NCBI GenBank assembly: GCA_015847255.1 | Contig: JADLZK010001148.1 | Span: 1-64,000 of the forward strand | Length of the DNA stretch: 64,000 nt | From: Hyparrhenia diplandra | Lineage: Eukaryota > Streptophyta > Magnoliopsida > Poales > Poaceae | Direction of reading: 5' to 3' | Shown here: positions 56,333-64,000 of the stretch, in pieces | How positions within the stretch are numbered: position 1 is the stretch's first letter | Layout: each line of letters begins with the position of its first letter | Notes under the pieces: generated by a model | Databases searched by the model: none | The model's input: the letters and a program-made list of their open reading frames with translations, nothing else | What the model was told of the DNA's origin: nothing | Program-made: the position numbers and the translations under genes

Positions 56333-57440
56333 TATGGATTAGATAGAGTAAGCTTTGTTTTCACTATGCAAACAGTATGACCTGTTCGCTTGAGCTTATC
56401 AGAGCTTACCATACATGATATAGTGTTTTTCTCTCACAACCAACAAACACAATGTCACCTTTAACCGATGCAGCAAAGTTACCGTGACCAGGCCCTCGTT
56501 GGATACTACACACTAAAACTTACTTAGATCTTAATTCGCAATTTATTACCAACTTTACCCTCCTTACTTTTTGCTAGTAGTTACTATAACACTTGCCTTG
56601 TTTCGATCCAACGCTGTTAGCTCTTTGTTAATAGCTATTACTATTAATTACTACGCTGGATCCAAACATAGCCACATACTAACACAACATGCACTCCATC
56701 ATTTGGATGATAAAGTACGTATGAATACAGTGGTAAAAAGGAGTTATCTTTTTACCCAAATGCTTGTTAGAGTAGCGGTACCTCTTGGCGTCAACGCACA
56801 CATTATTTAACCCAGATTCCGGTAGCGTTAAGCAACCAACATCCCAAGAGGCGAGAGCCAAAAAAATTTCACCGTACGTACCAGGCGCCAACGCAGAGAT
56901 CTGTCTGTATCGTCCTAACCCTAATATAATCTTACATCACACTTTACTCACTTTGGCACCGTTGTGTTTGTCTCTCTCTGTCTCCAGGTTTGATTTGCTG
57001 CGCTGGCGCCTCTGTTTTCTCTGTATTAACCAGGACAAATGTTGTTGATGATAGATTTATTTGTACGGCCATCTCACCGTTAATGTGTGATGCAACAAGG
57101 TCATTGCAATCGGAGTGACGACAGAGCATAGTAAGCTAGATGAGTTTACTTTCCTTTCACCATGGTAGAAAGTGCTGAACAAAAGAAAGTTACCAGCACT
57201 AATGACACACAACACTGCATGCCTAAAGACCCTTTTAACTCCTCCTGCAGGGTGAGCAAAGAGGACGGACTTTTGGATACAGTAGTACAAGAAAATTATC
57301 TTTTTACCCTGATGCTTGTTTAGAGACCTCTTAGCTACATATAGTACAACCCACACATTAATCAACAATAATCCAGATTCCGCTAGCATTAAGCAACCAA
57401 CATCCCCAGGCCAGAGCCAACGATGAAGCCGGCCGTAGGA

Positions 57441-57792
57441 CGATGTTCCCGGTGAGTCTGTAAAGATTTTGGGGAGTTTAAAAAGGAAAACATATGCACT
57501 CGAACACAAAAGGACAGCACGCATCGGCATCAGCAGCAGTACCATCGTCATATGAATCCCAGATGAGACGAGGACGGGCCACTTTTTTTTTACCCGACTT
57601 TGTCAGAACCTTACTACACGCTCGCATCATGATGACATGATCGATGACATAAGTATCTTCCGGTCCCAATCCCATGTGGCCCGTTGTGCAGTCATCACGT
57701 GCAACACCACCCAAGTAGTAGTATTTATAAATCATCTTATATGTTTGATCAACATTACAAAAAAAAAAAAAAAAAGTTCTAAAAACTTTGTA
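57441..57792. other. No gene recognised
   Basis: A 105-codon minus-strand frame across the A-run at 57759-57775 is a low-complexity chance frame. Nothing else seen. Confidence 0.45.
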
Positions 57793-58516
57793 CAAAAAAA
57801 TGTTACTTAATTTTATTTTTTTCTGACATACGGAGGCAGTTATGTACTCCTATTCCAAATTAGAAGTGGCGGTGCAATCAACATTATTATATAATTTGTT
57901 TTTCATGCATGACAGAAAAATCTTATCCATGGACAACATATGGAGCATGTTTCGCTAATTCGCTTGTGCATGTATTAATTGTGTGTCAACTTGTACTTTC
58001 CTTGTCTCTGCCTGTACCTCTAGCTGTACGCACGTAATGCGTACGTAGACGTACATATCCATGGACAAACACATGCACAGTGCTTTTAATTTTGCACTTG
58101 AACTTCCGTTGTACACTACACGTCCTTCATTCAGGAAAACCGACCGTTAAATAAATTATATATATATGCCACCACCTACTATATATGATGTTGACAGTTA
58201 CAGACAATCCCATTAAACCATCATCCATGCATGATTTTGAAATTATGACCTAACTGTCTTACGTAGCATCATCTTGTTGCATGCATGCATCTGAACGACG
58301 ACGGATTCCGATTCCTCCAATAATGCGTACTATAGTATAATATAAAATGCTTTGTCCAGAACTGCTGGCTCTCCATGCATGCGTGGATGACGCTGAACAA
58401 GCACCAAACTCGATCGAGCTGGAAAACCAAAGCATCATAATCATTTCCTCGATCGATCGTGAAAGCGACTGCACCCGCCGGCTGATCAACTGATTGATAA
58501 TCAATCCTGCTGCTAA

Positions 58517-58796
58517 GGCCTTGTTTAGATGGCTAAAATTTTGCTTTCCGTATGTCGTCACATCGCATTAATCGTAAAGACGTTTTCGTTTGTTAGTGGT
58601 AAATATTATCCCATCATTGAAAGAATAGGCTCCAAAAGTTAATCGCCTCGCAATGTATATCTAAACCGGGTAATTAGTTATTTTTTTTACCTATATTTTA
58701 TACTTTCCAAATATATGTCTTTTGGTGTATTTAATGTGATGTGATGGAGAGAAAGAGAGAAAAAAGGTTAGAAACTTTAGCCATCTAAACAAGGCC
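58517..58796. mobile_element. Tourist/PIF MITE with proven empty site
   Basis: GGCCTTGTTTAGATGGCTAAA at the left is the inverse of TTTAGCCATCTAAACAAGGCC at the right, perfect over about 20 bp, flanked by TAA at 58514-58516 and 58797-58799. The other duplication copy reads straight through with a single TAA at 61624-61626, confirming the insertion and its duplication. Confidence 0.95.
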
Positions 58797-59231
58797 TAAG
58801 ATGACAATTCAAATTCATCCATTCCAAAGATGGATGGATGGATTGGATAGACGACCGACCGATCGAGCAAAGGCTATCAGCATGCAATGCATGAGCACGA
58901 CCACCCAACGGAGCGCAGTACACGCCATGTGACAAGCAACATGTGTGCGTGCGTGTGTCCGCCGTGTGGACAATGGACGACAGACGTGTACGTACAGGGC
59001 AGCGGCGCTCACTTCACTGTGTGGTCGTGGTCGTGGTCGTCTTATGATCCACACCAATTGTAAGGGACACACGGGAACAGGAGCTAGCAATGCAAAACCA
59101 CCGTGTGCATGGGCACCATATCACTACTGCCGAAAAACTTTTTGCGTGGCGGGCGATTGAGATTTTACGTGGCGGGCAAGGGTGCCCGTCACCAAGCAAA
59201 GGTCACGCGGAAAATGCGCGAATATCCGCGG

Positions 59232-59840
59232 TTAATAAAAAATTAAAAAAGCCCGAGCCCGGTGCCGGCCCATACGGGCCCGACACGAAGCCCGGCTACG
59301 CAGCACCGCCGGAGCACCGCCGCCGTGGCATCCGCAAATGGAGCGGCCACCGTGCACGACCCGCCACGGATCGGTCGTCGTGGTGGAACTCCTTGCCGGA
59401 TCCGCCCTTGTGGTGGGCGCACCTAGGGTTTCCTCGCCGGATCCGCCGTCACGGTCGTCGTGGAGCTCCTCGCCGAGGCGAGCCCCGAGGACGGACCCAC
59501 CATGGATGGAGGAGGCCGCCGCGGGATCCGCCACAGCAAGCGCCGCCGCCCCGGATCCGCCAGCGCCGTCGCCGTCCCGCGATCGATCCGCCGTCGCCGC
59601 GCCTAGTACATCCCCGCCGCCGCCGCCGCGAGAAGCCGAGCCGCCAGGCCTCGCAGCGAGCCCACGCCGCCGCGCCCGCACCCGGATCCGGTCGAGCCGC
59701 GCCGTGGCCGGCTGGATCCGCGCCGGATCCTGGTCGGGAGGCGCGCCGGCCCGCCGCCGCCCTCGCCGTGTGTGCCACCGGGTGTCCGCACCTCGCCTCC
59801 TCCCCGCATGCTCTCGCGCCGCCCTGCCTATCGCCACCAT
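59232..59840 (-). CDS. Open frame in CACTA cargo, unrecognised
   Basis: A 202-codon minus-strand frame starts at an ATG following a promoter-like region and runs to a stop at 59232 near the element's left subterminal repeats. The product would be Arg/Ala/Gly-rich with no recognisable domain, and plus-strand frames of similar length (to 273 codons) overlap it, as expected of GC-rich DNA. I list it because of the upstream TATA and telo-box context. It could equally be the 5' part of a captured gene truncated by the element, or non-coding. Confidence 0.25.
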   Translation of the reverse strand: MVAIGRAAREHAGRRRGADTRWHTRRGRRRAGAPPDQDPARIQPATARLDRIRVRARRRGLAARPGGSASRGGGGGDVLGAATADRSRDGDGAGGSGAAALAVADPAAASSIHGGSVLGARLGEELHDDRDGGSGEETLGAPTTRADPARSSTTTTDPWRVVHGGRSICGCHGGGAPAVLRSRASCRARMGRHRARAFLIFY

Positions 59841-59938
59841 GGAGAGAGAGAGAGAGATGTGTGGAGGGAGAGAGAGAGACCGTGGGGAGAGAGGGAGGCG
59901 GTGTTGGCTGAGTGATGAAATGAGAGGGTGGAGGAGAG

Positions 59939-59963
59939 AAACCCTAGGACTGCTTTATATATG
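59939..59963 (-). promoter_or_regulatory. TATA box and telo-box on captured DNA
   Basis: On the minus strand CCATATATAAAG (59963-59952) is followed by CTAGGGTTT (59947-59939), then a pyrimidine-rich CTCTCTC leader and the ATG at 59840. TATA followed by an (A)AACCCTA-type motif is a frequent plant promoter arrangement. It suggests the cargo came from the 5' end of a cellular gene. Confidence 0.5.
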
Positions 59964-60740
59964 GGGCCCGATAGGGAGCCCGATTTGGGCTTGGCCGTGG
60001 GCCTCGGCCTTTTTTGCGTGACGGGCTTCTTAACTCGCCCGCCGAGCAAAATGAATCCATTTTCGATGACGGGCACGTTATAAACGCCCGCCACGCAAAA
60101 ATCTATTTTCTCAGGACGACCCAAAAGATGCCCGCCACACACAAAAAAAAAAAGATGTGGCAGAGTATTTTCCGTGACGGGCAAAAAAAGTACCCGCCAC
60201 GGAAAAGATTGTGCCAGTGCTCTCAAAATCAAATCAGTACTGGTGTATATTACTGGTCTCGTTGGCATGGGCGCATGTACGCGGATGCATCGAGCGAGAT
60301 TCGATCTAACAGCTGGTGGTCTCTCATCCTCCACTCCTTTTTCACACTAGAAGCATTGTTGTGCACACAGTAACGTGACAACCGAGTTTTGCTCTTCCGA
60401 GGGAGGGACCCCTGCAGTCCAGTCCTGCACTGATGGTTGATGGCAGGTTTATGGAGAAATCGTCTCGCATTCATTACATTGCATAGAGAGGACAAAAAAT
60501 GTTACTTAATTTTATTATAGCATTATATCAGTGCCATTAAATTTATTTGCATAGCTTCTTAATGTGGTGCCATAAATATTGAATATTGATAATATTTCCT
60601 ACTAATCTGACTAAGCACAATTTTTTTTCTCACGGTACGGAGGCAGTAATGTATTCCAAATTAGAAGTGGCGTTGCAATCAACATCATTATATAATTTGT
60701 TTTTTATGCATGACAGAAAAATCTTATCCATGGAACCTAC

Positions 60741-61002
60741 TTCCCACAACTATGTGTGGCAACACATATACCCTAAATCCTAATTATAAATCCTAATCTT
60801 AATTCGAACCCTAAACACTAAGCCTTAACACATAACTCTAAACCTTAAATACTAAACTCTGAACACTAAATCATAAACTTTTAAAGACTAAAGCCTAAAT
60901 CTAGACCCCAACTCTAAACACCAAACACTAACAATGGAGTGGGACCCAAACTTTCATAGAGACAAAAAATGATATATGTGCTACAACACATAGTTGTGGG
61001 AA
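60741..61002. mobile_element. TIR element with telomere-like degenerate core
   Basis: TTCCCACAACTATGTGTGGC at the left pairs with the inverse CACATAGTTGTGGGAA at the right over about 29 bp with a few mismatches. Between them lies a run of degenerate CCCTAAA/CTAAAC-like units (about 60770-60935). The other duplication copy lacks this segment at the equivalent point (57935), so it is an insertion or was deleted there. No clean target duplication was identified. Confidence 0.6.
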
Positions 61003-62233
61003 TGATTTTTTACGCACAACCGATGGAGCATGTTTCGCTACTTCGCTTGTGCATGTATTAATTGTGTGTCAACTTGTACTTTCGTTCTCTGCCTGTACCG
61101 CTAGCTCTACGCACGTACGTACGTGTACGGCTGTACGTACGTAGACACATATATATTATATACACGCACTGGCTCATCCATCCATGGACAAACACATGCA
61201 CAGTGCTCTTAATTTTGCACTTGAACTTGCGTTGTACACGTCCTTCATTCAGGAAAACCGACCGTTAAATAAATTATACATATGCCACCTATATATGATG
61301 TTGACAGTTACAGACAATCCCATTAAACCATCATCCATGCATGATTTTGAAATAATGATCTAACTGTCTTACGTAGCATCATCTTGTTGCATGCATGCAT
61401 GCATATGAACGACGACGGATTCCGATTCCTCCAATAATGCGTATATATAGCATAATATAAAATGCGTTGTCCAGAACTGCTGGCTCCATGCATGCGTGGA
61501 TGACGCTGAACAAACACCAAACTCGATCGAGCTGGAAAACAAAAGCACAATCATCATTTCCTCGATCGATCGTGAAAGCGACTGCACCCGGCTGATCAAC
61601 TGAATGATAATCAATCCTGCTGCTAAGATGGCAATTCAAACTCATCCATTCCATTCCAAAGATTGATGGATTGGATGGACGACCGATCGAGCAAAGGCTA
61701 TCAGCATGCAATGCATGAGCACGACCACCCAACTAGCGTACACGCCATGTGACAACAAGCAACATGTGTGCGTGCTTGTGTCCGCCGTGGCCATGGGACG
61801 ACAGACGTGTACAGGGCAACAACGGCGCTCACTTCACTGTGGCCGTGGCCGTGGTCGTGGTCGTGGTCGTGGTCGTCTGATGATCAACACCAACTGTAAG
61901 GGACACACGGGAACAGGAGCTAGCAATGCATGCAAAACCACCGTAGAAAAACTGTTGCGCCGTCCCTGTGGTGCATGGGCACCATATATTACTGGTCTCG
62001 TTGGCATGGGCGCATGTACGTACGTGCATGCATCGACCGAGATTCGATCTAACAGCTGGTGGTCTCTCATCCTCCACTCCTTTTTCACACTAGAAGCATT
62101 GTTGTGCACACAGTAACGTGACAAGCGAGTTTTTCCTCTTCCGAGGGAGGGACCCCTTCAGTCCTGCACTGATGGCTGATGGCAGGTTTTATGGAGAGAT
62201 CGTCTCGCATTCATTGCGTTGCGTTAGAGAGGA

Positions 62234-62922
62234 CGATCATCCCCATCCATGCATTTATTCCAGAAGAGGACCCGCAATGACCAGTGCCTACCATGCATGA
62301 TGGCAAATTGGCAGATCGATCGTCTGTGCCGGCCAGGGAACATATTGTTCACATTTGTCCGGTGTTTGTACTAGATGAATTAAAAGATTATGATGAAATG
62401 TAATACAGAGTTCTCCAGCTGAGAAACTAGGTAATTGTTAGGAAAGTTGTATCTTTCCTGCTTTTCAAAGAAAACTAGAGATTTTTTTTTTTTTTTTTTG
62501 TTATAACAGGTAGTAGGAAGAAGCTACAAGCAAGTGTACCGTTATTACGACGGATATCTAAATCCTCATATAGCCTGTTATATTAACTATAATTCTAATT
62601 TGTAATTACTTTTATTTTTATATATAAAAAAATGCCCGGCCGGTAGGAGGAGAGGAGAGCGGCCCAGACGTTGCACTAGCAGAAGTATGAATGAAGTGTC
62701 CGTTTGCTGTCCAAAAGATTCCGTTTTCTAAAAGAGACGGTCGACGACGAGCAGCAGTCCAGCACGTCCGGTACAGTACCAAACTCAAATACTGTAGTGC
62801 CCTGCTGATCTAACAGAAAAGGAACACCGATGCTATACGGCGCGCGCGCGCGAGAACCATCGACGTGTACACCCGTCACTTTCATTAATCTTTTCCCTGC
62901 ATCAGCACCCAACACCACACAT
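62234..62922. other. No gene recognised
   Basis: Contains a T-run at 62482-62500 and a (CG)n tract at 62840-62851. Short frames only. Confidence 0.45.
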
Positions 62923-63073
62923 GGCCTTGTTCGGCTGGCAGCAACAGTGTTTTCCTCTCACGAAAAAAGGAAGACCAAAGACCCGATCCACCCAACTACG
63001 TACGCCCGTGATTTTTTTTCTCCCAACAAATCAAGAGCCGTACCAACCAAAGACCAGCCAGCCGAACAAGGCG
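62923..63073. mobile_element. MITE with GGCCTTGTTCGGCTGG ends
   Basis: GGCCTTGTTCGGCTGGC at the left is the inverse of GCCAGCCGAACAAGGCG at the right, with CAT possibly duplicated on each side. It lies about 0.8-0.9 kb upstream of the receptor-like gene's start codon. Confidence 0.65.
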
Positions 63074-63859
63074 CATGATTCAATACAGAGACCACGTAGT
63101 CCACCCCGAAACCAACTAATCCCCCCCAACGGCCCCAACCGCGACCCAACTCAAAAGCACCGCGCGGCCAGCCGACGATGGCGACCCGACCCGAGCCGAC
63201 CGACCGGCCTGGGCCTGGGCACACCACGGCAGTCGGCAGGTCGAGGCTCAGCGTCACGCTTTACGATGCCACGCCACCACACGACGCCGGCCCCCGAGCA
63301 CCAGCTGCTGCTGCTGCATCCATGGAGGAGACTGACGGTAGTCGAGGTCAGAGGCGACAACGACGTGTGTACTGAATGCCGGCTGCCTTGCCGTCCGGTC
63401 CGGGCCCCTCCTCCCAACTCGAAAATTCATAGCGGCCGGAATCTGAGCCCCGGCCGACGGGCCGAGCACCTCAAAACGGGGAGGTTTCACGGCCGATTCG
63501 GGCACCTGTCTCGGCTTCCATCCACCCACGCGCCGCGCCGGCCACCCACCCGGCGCCAGGCTTCTTTATTCCGCTCCACTCACCAGCCTCACATGCCATT
63601 GCCAACCTCTCCCTGCTCCGCTCCACGACTCACTCCACCTGCTGCTGCTCCCCTTCCGCGCCCTGACCGACCGCGAGAGGAGGTCTCTGAGCTAGTACCA
63701 CGGAACCCGGCCGAGGCGCGCGGCGGTCAACCCTCGCTGTGCATCCGACGAAGCTAGCTAGCTAGGGGAACCAACCAAGGAGGAGGATCGAGGCCGGACA
63801 TGTTGTTGGCACCGTCGCCGGCCATCATCTAGGAACCTCGCCTCGCCGCCGCAGCGGCA
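63074..63859 (+). promoter_or_regulatory. Upstream region of the receptor-like gene
   Basis: C-rich sequence with CCCACC/CTCCAC pyrimidine tracts leading to the ATG at 63860. TTCTTTATTCC at 63561 is a weak TATA candidate. Open frames here are GC-driven; none is recognisable. Confidence 0.35.
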
Positions 63860-64000
63860 ATGGAGGTGCGGAGGAGGAGACTTGCGTTGGTGTGGCTGCT
63901 GCAGCTGCTGCCGCTTCTTCTCGTCTCGCTGTGCGCCCGCTCCACCAGCGGGCTCAACGCCGACGGGCTCCTCCTCATGTCCTTCAAGAACGCGGTCACG
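63860..64000 (+). CDS. N-terminus of a leucine-rich-repeat receptor-like protein (partial)
   Basis: The frame starts ATGGAGGTGCGG and stays open to the window end, 47 codons. A basic start (RRRR) is followed by a Leu-rich hydrophobic core ending near LCARS, a signal peptide for secretion or plasma-membrane insertion. The next residues, GLNADGLLLMSFKNAV, match the opening of an LRR N-terminal cap (LRRNT_2: NADGxxLLxFK), as found in plant LRR receptor-like kinases. The repeats, transmembrane segment and any kinase domain would lie beyond the window, so kinase status is inferred only. Confidence 0.7.
   Translation, partial: MEVRRRRLALVWLLQLLPLLLVSLCARSTSGLNADGLLLMSFKNAVT

Larger units (their letters stand above)
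55796..57440. repeat. Local tandem duplication (about 55796-56890 and 56927-57440)
   Basis: Both units have, in order, TAATCTTGCATCACACTTTA or TAATCTTACATCACACTTTA, CCAGGTTTGATTTGC, GTTAATGTGTGATGCAA, TATCTTTTTACCC.AATGCTTGTT-type sequence, CCAGATTCCG.TAGC and TTAAGCAACCAACATCCC. Unit 1 is longer mainly because of MITE and small-repeat insertions at 56040-56690. Confidence 0.7.
59122..60245. mobile_element. CACTA-like (En/Spm) non-autonomous element carrying GC-rich cargo
   Basis: The insert begins CACTACTGCCG and ends ...GTACTGGTG, with TAT on each side (59119-59121, 60246-60248). The sister copy has the uninterrupted ACCATATATTACTGG near 61981. Repeated GTGGCGGGC/GCCCGCCAC motifs crowd both subterminal regions in both orientations, a CACTA hallmark. 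The terminal repeat is imperfect (CACTAC against CACCAG). The interior at 59240-59960 is very GC-rich with repeated GGATCCGCC motifs and a promoter-like head on the minus strand. No transposase is present. Confidence 0.75.
57793..62233. repeat. Tandem duplication of a ~1.3-kb unit (57793-60493, 60492-62233)
   Basis: Both copies begin ACAAAAAA.TGTTACTTAATT, pass through TACGGAGGCAG, CATGACAGAAAAATCTTATC, GGAGCATGTTTCGCTA, TTGACAGTTACAGACAATCC, GATCGATCGTGAAAGCGACT and AACAGCTGGTGGTCTCTCAT in the same order, and end CGTCTCGCATTCATT...AGAGAGGAC. They are head-to-tail. Identity is high, and length differs because three transposons entered after duplication: 58517-58796 and 59122-60245 in copy 1, 60741-61002 in copy 2. 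No coding frame is shared convincingly; the unit may hold a non-coding or regulatory region. Confidence 0.9.

Noticed and set aside
59090..59911. A 273-codon plus-strand frame across the CACTA cargo.
   Set aside because: It begins in flanking duplicated DNA, crosses the transposon border and is Arg/Pro-rich low complexity, so it is not one gene.
60770..60935. A true telomere or chromosome end.
   Set aside because: The CCCTAAA-like units are degenerate, short and bounded by inverted repeats with ordinary sequence on both sides.

Overview
This window looks like nuclear DNA of a grass, most probably rice (Oryza sativa or a close relative). The reasons are intron-rich genes with GT-AG borders, GC-rich first exons, many Stowaway MITEs with CTCCCTCC-type ends and TA target duplications, Tourist/PIF-like MITEs with TAA or TTA duplications, hAT and CACTA remnants, and poly(A)-tailed LINE debris. 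Species and chromosome were not checked by any search. Real genes fill only about one sixth of the window.

Layout. 1-20.2 kb is repeat-dominated. It holds several MITEs, a broken LINE ORF1-type tail (1.1-1.7 kb), an unclassified 2.4 kb segment between 28-bp direct repeats (5.7-8.1 kb), a 5'-truncated frameshifted LINE (11.5-14.7 kb) and a 3.5 kb TIR element containing two head-to-head copies of a captured promoter and first exon (16.1-19.6 kb). 20.2-25.8 kb is a nine-exon gene for a SUD1/CER9/DOA10-type RING-CH E3 ubiquitin ligase of the ER membrane; its frame is broken at two exon starts. 30.1-33.3 kb is a seven-exon gene for a C2-domain, proline-rich protein. 34.3-35.8 kb is a long inverted-repeat element. 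37.8-46.5 kb is a tandem GDSL esterase/lipase cluster: one degenerate copy, one orphan promoter plus exon 1, and one intact five-exon gene of 395 codons. Between them lie two retroposed elements with clear target-site duplications, one carrying an array of hairpin-forming repeats.

46.5-63.8 kb is again accessory: a SINE candidate, an intact hAT MITE with an 8-bp duplication, a PIF-like element with captured GC-rich DNA, a small retroposed fragment, and two local tandem duplications. The larger duplication (57.8-62.2 kb) is informative because each copy preserves the empty site for a transposon present in the other. A Tourist MITE and a CACTA-like element sit in copy 1, and a TIR element with a telomere-like core sits in copy 2. 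The window ends 47 codons into a receptor-like protein that starts with a signal peptide and an LRR N-terminal cap.

The genes are not an operon or a pathway unit. The E3 ligase (lipid and cuticle quality control in the family) and the GDSL enzymes (extracellular ester hydrolysis) could both touch surface lipids, but nothing here shows a link. I found no convincing wholly new molecular system. The most unusual items are the hairpin array with paired base changes, the head-to-head captured promoters, and the clustered frame breaks in an otherwise conserved E3 ligase gene.
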